From Polaromonas sp. (lineage in GTDB: Bacteria > Pseudomonadota > Gammaproteobacteria > Burkholderiales > Burkholderiaceae_C): 64,000 nt of DNA. Positions 16,784 to 24,991 of this stretch are shown here, piece after piece. The position numbers and the translations under genes were made by a program. The stretch is taken from the NCBI GenBank assembly GCA_025362315.1, contig JANYGP010000040.1, positions 62,001-126,000 of the forward strand. Direction: 5' to 3'. The notes under the pieces were generated by a model, which made no database searches, was not told the origin of the DNA, and saw only the letters and a list, made by a program, of their open reading frames with translations. Positions within the stretch are counted from its first letter, which is position 1. Every line of letters starts with the position of its first letter.

Positions 16784-17533
16784 TCAGTGCTCCGCTCCCA
16801 AGTAAGCGGCTTGCACGCCTGCATCTGAACGAATTTCAAGTGGCGTGCCACTGGCAATCACTTGCCCATTGACCATCACCGTCAGCTTGTCAGCGAGTTG
16901 AAACACAGCGTCCATGTCATGCTCGACCAGCAAAATACCGTGGTCTTTTTTAATTGCCAGGAGCAGTGTCACCATGCGCTCGGCTTCGGCTGCGCCCATG
17001 CCCGCCAGCGGCTCATCCAGCAAAATAACTTGTGGCTCGGTCGCCAGCGTCATGGCAATCTCCAGCTGGCGCTGCTCGCCGTGGCTGATGGTTCCTGCAA
17101 TGCTTTTCACCCGATTTTTAAGGCCAGATAGCTCAATAGCCTTTTCAATACGGGCGCTTATAGCTATAAATTTGGAAGCATCTGTCAGCCATTTGTGTGC
17201 TTGCGGTGATCTGGACTGGGCGGCCAGATGTACGTTGTCCCAAACCGTAAAAGGCAAGAATATGTTGGTCTTCTGGTAGCTGCGGCCCAAACCCTGGCGT
17301 GAGATTTTTTCGGGCGTCCAGCCTGTCACACTTACATTGCCGATAGTTACAGTGCCGGATGTTGGCGGCAAATCGCCTGACAGCAAATTGGTCAGCGTTG
17401 ATTTCCCTGCACCGTTGGGGCCAATCACGGCATGAATGTGGTTGCGATACAGGTCGATGCTCACGTTATCGACCGCAGCCAAACCGCCGAATTTCTTGGT
17501 CAGATTTTTAGCCGACAGCAGCACCTCATTCAT
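16784..17533 (-). CDS. livG: Branched-chain/aromatic acid ABC transporter ATP-binding protein LivG
   Basis: A 249-residue ATPase with Walker A GPNGAGKST near residues 36-44, signature SHGEQRQ and Walker B VILLDEPLAGMGAAE. The start at 17533 (MNEVLLSAKNL) overlaps the livM stop by eight bases and fits LivG homologues. Residues about 119-135 (ASKFIAISARIEKAIEL), in the helical region before the signature, are encoded by a copy of the dispersed repeat, yet the frame stays open and the flanking motifs are intact. Substrate inference as for the rest of the transporter. Confidence 0.92.
   Translation of the reverse strand: MNEVLLSAKNLTKKFGGLAAVDNVSIDLYRNHIHAVIGPNGAGKSTLTNLLSGDLPPTSGTVTIGNVSVTGWTPEKISRQGLGRSYQKTNIFLPFTVWDNVHLAAQSRSPQAHKWLTDASKFIAISARIEKAIELSGLKNRVKSIAGTISHGEQRQLEIAMTLATEPQVILLDEPLAGMGAAEAERMVTLLLAIKKDHGILLVEHDMDAVFQLADKLTVMVNGQVIASGTPLEIRSDAGVQAAYLGAEH
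17131..17179 (-). repeat. Dispersed ~48-bp repeat copy inside livG
   Basis: On the minus strand it reads GCTTCCAAATTTATAGCTAT then AAGCGCCCGTATTGAAAAGG and ends GCTATTGAGC, matching the family consensus along its length. It begins with a GCT alanine codon (residue 119), the same frame as the copies in boxC and the CbiX-like gene. Confidence 0.65.
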
Positions 17534-18548
17534 CAGAAGTCCCCTTTGCTGCCTTGCGCTGTGAAAATTTTTCAACCAGACCCAAAATACCGCGCGGAGC
17601 AAACACCACCAGCAGCACAATGAACAAACCCATCCACAGTTGCCAGTGCTTGCCCAGATTCACTTTGCCAAGCGTTGGCAAATCCTTGAACGCATGCAGC
17701 AAATATTCGAACGCAAACGCGCCCACAATCGCGCCGGCAAAGTTGCCCATGCCGCCCATGATCACCATCAGACAAGCGTGCGCACTCATGTGAAAACCCA
17801 TCAGCTCCGGGTTGATATAGCCCGTTTGTGCGCCCCACAAATAACCCGACAGCCCGGCCAGGCTACCTGCCACGGTAAAGGCAGCCAATTTGTAGCCAAA
17901 CACGCCGTAGCCCACGGCACGCATGCGATGCTCGTTGACGCGGATGCCGCTGAGCGTGCGGCCAAAGGGGCTGAACAGCAAGCGGCGCAGAAACCCGTAG
18001 GTGCCCAGCAGTGCAGCAAGCGTGAAGAAATACATCGCGCGCTTTTGACCCAAGTCAAAGGGCACCCAGCCCAAAATTGCCGCACTCGGTTTGAAGTTGA
18101 TGTACAGCCCGTCCGAGCCGCCAAGTGCCTTGTTGTCAAAAAACAGGTAGTACACCATCTGCGCAAACGCCATGGTGACCATGATGAAGTAAATGCCGTG
18201 CGTGCGCACAACGAAAAACCCAACGATGAGCGCAGCCAGTCCGGAGGCCAGCACAGCGACAGGCAGCGTCCACCACAGGTTGACGGCCTCGCCCTGCGGT
18301 GTGAGGAAAGCCAGCGCATAGCCTGCCAGCCCAAAGTAAGCCGCATGGCCAAGGGACACCAGCCCGGTCACGCCCTGCAGCAAGTCAAGGCTCATGGCAA
18401 ATATTGCCATGATCATCATGCGCGTGACCATCTCTGTGTAAAACGGCGTGCCGACGAAAGGAAAGGCGAGCAGGGCGATCAAACCCATGCCAAGCACCAG
18501 CTTGATGCTGACTGGGAGCACCTCGAGGTTGGCCGATTGCGCGCTCAT
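17526..18548 (-). CDS. livM: Branched-chain/aromatic acid ABC transporter permease LivM
   Basis: A 340-residue inner-membrane permease with about nine helices and the LivM signatures MSLDLLQGVTGLVSLGHAAYFGLAGY and GGMGNFAGAIVGAFAFEYL. It forms the membrane channel with LivH. The gene overlaps livH upstream (ATGA) and livG downstream, showing tight coupling in the operon. Confidence 0.93.
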   Translation of the reverse strand: MSAQSANLEVLPVSIKLVLGMGLIALLAFPFVGTPFYTEMVTRMMIMAIFAMSLDLLQGVTGLVSLGHAAYFGLAGYALAFLTPQGEAVNLWWTLPVAVLASGLAALIVGFFVVRTHGIYFIMVTMAFAQMVYYLFFDNKALGGSDGLYINFKPSAAILGWVPFDLGQKRAMYFFTLAALLGTYGFLRRLLFSPFGRTLSGIRVNEHRMRAVGYGVFGYKLAAFTVAGSLAGLSGYLWGAQTGYINPELMGFHMSAHACLMVIMGGMGNFAGAIVGAFAFEYLLHAFKDLPTLGKVNLGKHWQLWMGLFIVLLVVFAPRGILGLVEKFSQRKAAKGTSDE

Positions 18549-19408
18549 TGTTTGAACAAACCTTCAGGCTTGAACAAAAGTACAGCTGCCATCAGCATAT
18601 AAACCAGCATGCCCGCCATCGATGGCAGCAGCACTTTGCCAAAGGTGTCGACTACCCCCACCAGCAGCGCGGCAATCAGCGCACCGCGCACTGAGCCAAT
18701 GCCGCCAATCACCACCACCACAAAGCACATGATCAGCACCTGCGAGCCCATGTTGGGGTAAACGCTGGCCACTGGTGCCGCGATCATGCCGGCCACGGCT
18801 GCCAGGCCAACGCCTATCGCAAACACGACGCTATGAATCAGTTTGATGTTGACACCCAGCGATTCAGCCATGTCGCGGTTGAATGCGCCGGCGCGAATCT
18901 TCATGCCAAGGCGGGTTTTTGAAATAAGCAAATACAAACCGATTGCCAATGCAATGCAAACACCCGACATGAACAGACGGTACACCGGATAAGACAAATT
19001 TTCAGTCAGCGGAATCGACCCGCCAAGAATTGCAGGAATGGTGACGCCATGCACATCGTCACCCCAGACAATCGACCGCAGTTCTTCAAAGATATAAATC
19101 AGACCAAACGTCAGCAGCACCTGGTCCAGATGAGGGCGCTTGTAAAAGTGCCTGAACAGCAGCCATTCGAGGACCAGGCCAAATGCGACTGCCAGCACCG
19201 CGCCAGCCAGAATTGCCAGCGTCAAGCTACCAAAAGCAGAGCTGAGCGACCAGGCCAGATAAGCGCCCAGCATGTAAAAGCTGCCATGCGCCAAATTGAC
19301 CACGCCCATGATGCCAAAGATTAGCGTCAGCCCGGCAGCCAGCATGAACAGCAGCAGCCCGTACTGCACGCTGTTGAGCAGCTGGATCAGAAACTGGGGC
19401 AAATCCAT
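18545..19408 (-). CDS. livH: Branched-chain/aromatic acid ABC transporter permease LivH
   Basis: A 287-residue permease with about eight helices and the LivH pattern NSVQYGLLLFMLAAGLTLIFGIMGVVNLAHG near the N-terminus and GGIGSVRGALIAALLVG near the C-terminus. The ATG at 19408 is used, with AGGAG about 13 bases upstream and MDLPQFLIQLLNSVQYG as a typical opening. It is the first gene of the livHMGF block; an exporter gene separates it from the probable binding-protein gene. Confidence 0.93.
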   Translation of the reverse strand: MDLPQFLIQLLNSVQYGLLLFMLAAGLTLIFGIMGVVNLAHGSFYMLGAYLAWSLSSAFGSLTLAILAGAVLAVAFGLVLEWLLFRHFYKRPHLDQVLLTFGLIYIFEELRSIVWGDDVHGVTIPAILGGSIPLTENLSYPVYRLFMSGVCIALAIGLYLLISKTRLGMKIRAGAFNRDMAESLGVNIKLIHSVVFAIGVGLAAVAGMIAAPVASVYPNMGSQVLIMCFVVVVIGGIGSVRGALIAALLVGVVDTFGKVLLPSMAGMLVYMLMAAVLLFKPEGLFKQ

Positions 19409-19523
19409 AAAAATGTTGTCTCCTGTGGCAGGCAGGGGCCACGAAACCGGCTTTGTTGGTCTGTAGGCGCAGCGGCCCCCCAGGGGGGCAGGAAGCGACA
19501 CGAAGTGAGCGACCGTGGGGGCT

Positions 19524-20153
19524 TCATGTCCGTTTTGTGAACAGCAATGCCACACCCATCAGGGTGAACAGCCCACCGCACACACGGTTGACCCATCTCA
19601 TCGGCCCACTCTGGCGCAGCAGCGGTGCAATGCGCGACACGCCGAATGCACAAGCTGTTAACACCGTCAGCTCAAAAGCCATAAAGGTTGCAGCAAGGAT
19701 GGCAAATTGCGGTACAAAGGGCTGCGCTGGGTCCAGAAACTGCGGAAAAAACGCTGCAAAAAACAGCAACGCTTTGGGATTGCTGGCACCAACAAACAAA
19801 CCCCGTAAATAGCTTGCACGGCCTGTTTGGGCTATGGATACTTCGCTTGAATCACTGGTCAGAACAGTGCCCTGATTGCGAAAAGTTTTGATGCCCAGCG
19901 CGATCAGATAGCTCGCACCCAACAGCTTGGCAATGGCAAACGCCACTTCAGACGCAGCCAGCAATGCGCCCAGCCCCAGCGCTGACAGCAGCATCACGCC
20001 CAGCACAGCGGTCACGCTCCCGCCAGCCGACAACATTGCTTTACGCGGGCCTTGATGGATGGCAGTGGTGATGCACATCAGCATGGTCGGGCCAGGGGAC
20101 AGCACGAGCAGGGCGACAGCGGCGAGGTAAAGCAGGTAGGTGGTGAGGGTCAT
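19524..20153 (-). CDS. LysE/RhtB-family amino-acid exporter
   Basis: A 209-residue membrane protein with six predicted helices and the family signature LSPGPTMLMCITTAIHQGPRKAML in the first loop region, followed by GASYLIALGIKTFRNQG and ASNPKALLFFAAFFPQFL. Family members export amino acids such as lysine, threonine or homoserine lactone. It sits on the same strand between the solute-binding gene and livH, which breaks the transporter operon, so it may have been inserted or may protect the cell from an intracellular metabolite. Substrate unknown. Confidence 0.85.
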   Translation of the reverse strand: MTLTTYLLYLAAVALLVLSPGPTMLMCITTAIHQGPRKAMLSAGGSVTAVLGVMLLSALGLGALLAASEVAFAIAKLLGASYLIALGIKTFRNQGTVLTSDSSEVSIAQTGRASYLRGLFVGASNPKALLFFAAFFPQFLDPAQPFVPQFAILAATFMAFELTVLTACAFGVSRIAPLLRQSGPMRWVNRVCGGLFTLMGVALLFTKRT

Positions 20154-20235
20154 GAGAGGAAGTTTTGGTGTGTTGTTCCGTCCTCAGGTGGGGGAGGAAA
20201 TTTTAAATTCCCTCCCCTCCCGGGAGAGCAAAGTT

Positions 20236-20347
20236 TTAAATTCCCTCCCGTGCCGGGGGAGGGCTAGGGTGGGGGCAAGCGAAGAATTGACACAAGCATC
20301 GCGCGTGCCCCCATCCCTGCCTTCCCCCAGCGGGGGAAGGAGTAAAA
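20236..20347. repeat. GC-rich long-hairpin repeat, copy 1
   Basis: Left arm 20255-20277 (GGGGGAGGGCTAGGG...) and right arm 20306-20328 pair at 19 of 23 positions around a 28-base centre. A second full copy is at 32551-32657. Just upstream, the block TTTTAAATTCCCTCCC occurs twice (about 20200 and 20235), so the left flank is itself duplicated. The element fills most of the space between the exporter gene and the solute-binding gene. Confidence 0.75.
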
Positions 20348-20351
20348 CCCA

Positions 20352-21539
20352 TCAGGTCATTTTGCAACCGGCTCCTGAATCAGCAAGCGCCTTTGCAGCC
20401 ACACCCAGCACCTTGTTCTCCTTGTTCTCCACCTGGCGAACGTAAATGTCCTGAATCGGGTTGTGCGACGCGCTCATGGTCCACTTGCCGCGTGGGCTGT
20501 CGACCACTGCGCCTTCCATTGATTTGTACAGCGCCGCCTTGTTGGCCAGATCGCCTTTGACGGCATTGGCACCCTGCACCAGCAGCAAGCCAGTGTCATA
20601 ACCCTGGACTGCATACACATCCGGCTGGGCCTTGAATGTTTTGGCAAAGTCAAGCCGGAATTTCTTGTTGCGCGGCGTGTCCAGCGAGTCGCTGTAATGC
20701 ATCGTGGTGATGATGCCGTCGGCAGCCGGGCCAGCTGCGTCCAGTACGCCTTCGGTCAAAAAGCCTGAGCCATACAGCGGAATTTTGCCTTTCAGGCCAG
20801 CAGCTGCGTAGTCGCGGATGAACTTGGCCGCACCGCCGCCCGCCCAAAAGCAGGCCACGGCATCGGGCTTGAGCGCTGCAATTTCGGTCAGCAGTGCCTG
20901 AAATTCAACCTGTGGAAACGGCAGGCCAAGCTCCTTGATGATGGTTCCACCAGCAGCTGTGTAGCCTTCCTTGAAGCCTTCAAAAGCTTCGTCTCCAGCT
21001 GCGTATTTCCAGGTGATCCAGACTGCTTTTTTGTGGCCCTTGTCGACCATAACCTTGCCCAGCGCCCGGGTCGGCTGGGAATTGGCAAAGCTGGTGCGAA
21101 ACACATTGGGCGCACACAAGCCGCGCGTGGCGGCATGCACGCCAGCGTTGGGAATGAGGCTCAGCACGCCGGTGTCACGCGCCACTTTCTGAATGCCCAT
21201 TTGCACACCTGAATGCACTGTGCCCACAATCACATCGACTTTGTCGCGCTGCACCAGTTTGTTGGCGTTTTCGATGCCTTTGGATGGGTCTGACTCGTCG
21301 TCAACTTTGAAAAATTCAATTTCACGCCCACCCAGCTTGCCGCCTTGCTCATTGATGGCCATGCGAAAACCGTTTTCAATTGCCACACCCAGTTGTGCAA
21401 AGGTGCCGGTATAGGGCAGCATGAAGCCGACGCGGACTTTGGCGCCTTGCGCACTTGACATGGTGGGAAGCAAAAGCCCCGATGAAGCCGCTCCAAAAAC
21501 GGCAGCACTGCGAGTCAGGATGTGGCGGCGTGTGGACAT
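20352..21539 (-). CDS. ABC transporter substrate-binding protein (LivJ-like; probable aromatic acid/benzoate binding)
   Basis: A 395-residue periplasmic binding protein of the Leu/Ile/Val-binding (type I) fold. The N-terminus carries an arginine-rich signal (MSTRRHILTRSAAVFGAASS) with a probable cleavage after SSAQG-type residues near 31, followed by VRVGFMLPYTGTFAQLG. AGGAG lies about 7 bases before the ATG at 21539. It should capture the ligand for the LivHMGF system. Position beside boxR-boxC-boxB suggests benzoate or a related acid, but ligand choice is not readable from sequence. Confidence 0.88.
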   Translation of the reverse strand: MSTRRHILTRSAAVFGAASSGLLLPTMSSAQGAKVRVGFMLPYTGTFAQLGVAIENGFRMAINEQGGKLGGREIEFFKVDDESDPSKGIENANKLVQRDKVDVIVGTVHSGVQMGIQKVARDTGVLSLIPNAGVHAATRGLCAPNVFRTSFANSQPTRALGKVMVDKGHKKAVWITWKYAAGDEAFEGFKEGYTAAGGTIIKELGLPFPQVEFQALLTEIAALKPDAVACFWAGGGAAKFIRDYAAAGLKGKIPLYGSGFLTEGVLDAAGPAADGIITTMHYSDSLDTPRNKKFRLDFAKTFKAQPDVYAVQGYDTGLLLVQGANAVKGDLANKAALYKSMEGAVVDSPRGKWTMSASHNPIQDIYVRQVENKENKVLGVAAKALADSGAGCKMT

Positions 21540-21701
21540 TAAAAAACTCCTGGAGTAGGGTGAAAACGGACTGCCACGATATTAATCGCGGCTCGAAAAT
21601 CCAGTCTAGTGTGAAACCCGTGCTTTAGTAGCGAATTGTTTAAGTCTAAAGTAATTTCGGGCAGTCGTTTATTTTCTTTGTCAGTTGCAGCAACAAAAAT
21701 A

Positions 21702-21750
21702 CTATGAATTCAGGAGCTGCTTGCGCACATAACATGTGGCTCGTGGGCAC
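21702..21750 (+). repeat. Dispersed ~48-bp repeat copy upstream of the binding-protein gene
   Basis: Contains TCAGGAGCTGCTTGCGCACA, the clearest example of the family core, followed by a diverged end. It lies in the 255-bp space between the flavodoxin gene end and the start of the solute-binding gene; I see no gene in that space. Confidence 0.75.
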
Positions 21751-21794
21751 GAATCATGCTAAAAACGAGCCTTTTTATCCACAATCTTAAAATG

Positions 21795-22274
21795 TCAGGC
21801 AACAGCGGCACTTTGCAAAGCGTCTGTCAGCCACTGCCTGCACCAGGCCGTCGCCTCTTCTTCCGGCATTGTTCCAGTGCTGGCATCGTGGCAGTACACC
21901 TGGCCAATGCGCTGCGCGCCCAGGTCGATCAGACGCTCGTCAAATTTTTTGCCGCCAAAGCAGAAAGTTTGCAGGTAAGTGCGGTCGCCCAAAGCAATCA
22001 CACCGTATTTGACATGCCCCAAAAACTGCGGCGTTGCTGCCATTGATTCAAACAAGGCCCGGGCGTTGTCAGGCACATCGCCTTGACCGTACGTCGACGT
22101 GCAGATGAGATATAGCGCATCTTTCGCGTTATCGGCACTGAAGATGCCAATGTCCAGACTGTCCATCAACTCAATCTCAATATTGGGGAGCAGATCTGTG
22201 CAATCCATCTGGATAGCCTGCGCCACGTAGTCAGCTGTGCTGGTCATCGTGCCCACCAGTATCTTTAGTTTCAT
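21795..22274 (-). CDS. MioC-like flavodoxin
   Basis: A 159-residue flavodoxin-domain protein beginning MKLKILVGTMTSTADYVAQAI, where GTMTSTADYVA is the FMN phosphate-binding loop; later TSTYGQGDVPDNARALFES and GVIALGDRTY match the flavin-ring loops of MioC/flavodoxin-like domains. It probably carries electrons between a reductase and an acceptor. The ATG at 22274 gives the family start. The gene is divergent from boxR across 66 bp, so it may respond to the same operator; whether it serves the BoxB epoxidase, whose usual reductase BoxA is absent here, is speculation. Confidence 0.82.
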   Translation of the reverse strand: MKLKILVGTMTSTADYVAQAIQMDCTDLLPNIEIELMDSLDIGIFSADNAKDALYLICTSTYGQGDVPDNARALFESMAATPQFLGHVKYGVIALGDRTYLQTFCFGGKKFDERLIDLGAQRIGQVYCHDASTGTMPEEEATAWCRQWLTDALQSAAVA

Positions 22275-22292
22275 GTTGAGTTCCGGTAAAAA

Positions 22293-22336
22293 TGCAATAA
22301 ACTGCTTGACGAAAAGATTTAATGAAGTATATTGCA
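22293..22336. promoter_or_regulatory. Candidate BoxR operator: TGCAAT ... ATTGCA between flavodoxin gene and boxR
   Basis: TGCAAT at 22293-22298 and ATTGCA at 22331-22336 are mirror half-sites in the 66-bp divergent promoter region. BoxR and its relative BzdR are reported to recognise TGCA-containing sequences, so these are reasonable repressor sites, with the second just before the boxR start. Confidence 0.5.
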
Positions 22337-22340
22337 ATTC

Positions 22341-23240
22341 ATGAGTGTGGCAACCGACATTGAGCAAGACAGCAAGGCCACCCTGGCGGACCTGGGCAAC
22401 CGCGTGCGTGCCTGGCGAGCGCGGCGCGGTATGACCCGCAAGGCCCTGGCCGCTGACTCAGGCTTGAGTGAGCGCTTTTTGGCCGACGTTGAAGGCGGCA
22501 AGGGCAATGTGTCCATCAACTCGCTGGAAGCTACTGCGCGGGCCTTGAACATCACGGTGATTGACCTGCTGCAAGATGCACCGCGACCGGCCTTGGCCAG
22601 AGCACAAAGTTTGTTGGCACGACTGGACGATTCGCAGCTTGACCAGGCCTGCAGTTTTCTGGGCAGTACCTTTGCCCTGTCAGACGCGCAAGGCAGGGAA
22701 CAACGAATAGCGTTGATTGGCCTGCGCGGTGCGGGCAAATCAACCCTGGGCATGCAACTGGCGGCTGTGCATGGCGTACCTTTCATTGAGCTGGACCGCG
22801 AAATTGAACGCGAAGCCGGCACCAGCATGAACGAAATTTTGCTGCTGCATGGGCAGGCCGGTTACAGGCGATACGAGCGGCGCGCACTGCTGAGAATCGC
22901 TGAAGAACACGCGCAGGGCGTCGTCATAACCACAGGCGGGAGCATCGTCAGTGAACGCGAAACATTTGACATGCTGCAAAGCCATTTTTACTGTGTGTGG
23001 CTTAAAACCAGCCCTGAAGAACACATGGCCCGTGTGGTGGCGCAGGGTGACATGCGACCGTTCGATTCAACGGGCGCAAGCCACGAGGCACTGGACGACA
23101 TTCGCCGTATTCTGGCCAGCCGCGAGGCGTTGTATGCGCGGGCTGATGCAGTTGTTGACACGGCAGCCCGCACACTAATACAGAGCATGACGGATTTGAG
23201 AAGAGCCGTCCCGCATAAAAATGCTATCGAGACCACATGA
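22341..23240 (+). CDS. boxR: BoxR-type regulator: HTH domain fused to shikimate kinase-like domain
   Basis: A 299-residue regulator with an XRE-type HTH (residues about 18-75, MTRKALAADSGLSERFLADVE) and a C-terminal shikimate kinase-like domain with Walker A GLRGAGKST at 127-135. This fusion is the hallmark of BzdR/BoxR, repressors of benzoate degradation that respond to benzoyl-CoA through the kinase-like domain. The ATG at 22341 is preferred to the in-frame TTG nine bases earlier. The gene overlaps boxC by ATGA, so regulator and pathway genes are one operon. Confidence 0.93.
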   Translation: MSVATDIEQDSKATLADLGNRVRAWRARRGMTRKALAADSGLSERFLADVEGGKGNVSINSLEATARALNITVIDLLQDAPRPALARAQSLLARLDDSQLDQACSFLGSTFALSDAQGREQRIALIGLRGAGKSTLGMQLAAVHGVPFIELDREIEREAGTSMNEILLLHGQAGYRRYERRALLRIAEEHAQGVVITTGGSIVSERETFDMLQSHFYCVWLKTSPEEHMARVVAQGDMRPFDSTGASHEALDDIRRILASREALYARADAVVDTAARTLIQSMTDLRRAVPHKNAIETT

Positions 23241-24973
23241 ATGCCATGACTGAACCGCTGCTTTTCAAACAAACCATCGCCGGTGTTGAGCGCGACATGG
23301 TCAGCTTTGCCACTCATCCGGCCAGGTACCAGCACTGGACTTTGACAGTTGATGGCGATGTGGCGCGGCTCAAGCTCGACATCAACGAAGACGGCGGCAT
23401 CAAACCAGGCTACAAATTAAAACTGAACAGCTACGACCTGGGCGTGGACATTGAGCTGCACGACGCCATCAACCGCGTGCGCTTTGAGCATCCGTCCGTC
23501 AAGGTAATTGTGTTTGAGTCTGGCAAAGAAAAAATCTGGTGCTCGGGTGCCAACATTTACATGCTGGGCGTGTCAACGCATGCATGGAAGGTGAACTTTT
23601 GCAAGTTCACGAACGAGACGCGCAACGGGCTTGAAGATTCGTCAACGCATGACGGCCTCAAGTCAATTGCGTCCGTTACCGGCGCGTGCGCTGGCGGAGG
23701 CTACGAGCTGGCGCTGGCATGTGACCGCATCATCATGGTCGATGACCGGTCATCGACAGTCAGCCTGCCTGAAGTGCCGCTGCTGGGCGTACTGCCCGGC
23801 ACAGGCGGTTTGACGCGCGTGACAGACAAGCGCAAGGTCCGACGTGACCTGGCTGATATTTTTTGCACCACTTCAGAAGGTGTGCGCGCTGACCGAGCCA
23901 AAAACTGGAAGCTGATCGACGCACATGCCAAGCCGCAAGCGTTCGGAGAATTACTTGCTACTGAAATAGGAGCTGCTTGCACACATTCTATAAAGGCTAG
24001 CGGTATAAATGGCATTCAATTAACAGCTTTGAATCCACTAATTGACGACGCTGGCTACCACTACAGCACGGTCGATGCGCAGCTTGACCGCAGGAGCCGC
24101 ATTGCGACGATTACCGTCAAGGCCCCTGACGCTGCCATTGAATCAACGCCTGAATCCATTGAAGCTGCTGGCGCCAATTGGTACCCGCTCAAACTGCAGC
24201 GTGAGCTCGACGATGCGATTTTAAACTTGCGCACCAACGAGCTTGAAGTGGGAACATGGGTCATCAAAACGCACGGCGATGCTGCGCAAGTCATGAAGAT
24301 GGACCAGGTACTGGCTGATTTGAAAAACCACTGGCTGGTCAAAGAAACCACAGGTGCCCTGCGCCGCACGCTGGCCCGACTTGACGTGACCAGTCGTTCG
24401 CTGATTGCATTGGTTGATTCAGGCTCTTGTTTCGCTGGTACGTTCTACGAATTGGCGTTGGCTTGCGACCGCATTTACATGCTGGACTTGCCCGATTCGC
24501 CCCTCGCATCCGGCGCTGCCGGTGCGAGCTCCGAATGCTCTGCGCCCGCTCTGCAGTTGAGTCCGGCCAACTTTGGCTGGTTCCCGGCCGTCAACAACCT
24601 GACGCGTTTGCAAACCCGTTTTTGCGAAGACGAAGCCACCATTGATCAGCTCAAAAATCTGGACGACAGCCGGTTGCGCGCCGACCAGGCGCTGGCACTC
24701 GGCCTCGTCACTTTGACACCCGATGACATCGACTGGCAAGACGAAATCCGCATCATGCTCGAAGAACGCGCCAGCATGTCGCCCGACGCGATGACAGGTC
24801 TGGAAGCGTCGCTGCGCTTTCCCGGCAAAGAAACCATGCGAACCCGAATTTTTGGCCGCTTGTCTGCCTGGCAGAACTGGATTTTTATTCGCCCCAATGC
24901 GGTGGGCGAAGAGGGCGCTTTGAAACTGTTTGGAACAGGGAAAAAGGCGCGTTTTGATTGGAAGCGTGTTTAA
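23237..24973 (+). CDS. boxC: Benzoyl-CoA-dihydrodiol lyase BoxC
   Basis: A 578-residue enzyme of the crotonase superfamily that opens the ring of the benzoyl-CoA epoxide/dihydrodiol made by BoxAB. Two crotonase-like halves are visible, the first with GACAGGGYELALACDRIIM and the second with SGSCFAGTFYELALACDRIYM. Residues about 241-258 (ATEIGAACTHSIKASG) are encoded by a copy of the dispersed repeat lying between the two halves, making the protein slightly longer than the roughly 555 residues I recall for other BoxC proteins. The reading frame is intact. It is coupled to boxR and followed after 18 bp by boxB. Confidence 0.94.
   Translation: MNAMTEPLLFKQTIAGVERDMVSFATHPARYQHWTLTVDGDVARLKLDINEDGGIKPGYKLKLNSYDLGVDIELHDAINRVRFEHPSVKVIVFESGKEKIWCSGANIYMLGVSTHAWKVNFCKFTNETRNGLEDSSTHDGLKSIASVTGACAGGGYELALACDRIIMVDDRSSTVSLPEVPLLGVLPGTGGLTRVTDKRKVRRDLADIFCTTSEGVRADRAKNWKLIDAHAKPQAFGELLATEIGAACTHSIKASGINGIQLTALNPLIDDAGYHYSTVDAQLDRRSRIATITVKAPDAAIESTPESIEAAGANWYPLKLQRELDDAILNLRTNELEVGTWVIKTHGDAAQVMKMDQVLADLKNHWLVKETTGALRRTLARLDVTSRSLIALVDSGSCFAGTFYELALACDRIYMLDLPDSPLASGAAGASSECSAPALQLSPANFGWFPAVNNLTRLQTRFCEDEATIDQLKNLDDSRLRADQALALGLVTLTPDDIDWQDEIRIMLEERASMSPDAMTGLEASLRFPGKETMRTRIFGRLSAWQNWIFIRPNAVGEEGALKLFGTGKKARFDWKRV
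23957..24004 (+). repeat. Dispersed ~48-bp repeat copy inside boxC
   Basis: Reads GCTACTGAAATAGGAGCTGC TTGCACACATTCTATAAAGG CTAGCGGT, matching the family consensus almost fully. It starts at a GCT alanine codon (residue 241), in the same frame as the copy in livG. Confidence 0.75.
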
Positions 24974-24991
24974 TTTTTATTGGAGCACATC

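Noticed and set aside
19474-19489. GCCCCCC-A-GGGGGGC as a terminator of the LysE-family gene
   Set aside because: The loop is a single base, no T-run follows, and composition alone can explain it; probably part of a GC-rich spacer common in this group.
22319-22828. Minus-strand frame opposite boxR
   Set aside because: Shadow of the boxR coding strand; boxR itself is well supported by its HTH and kinase motifs.
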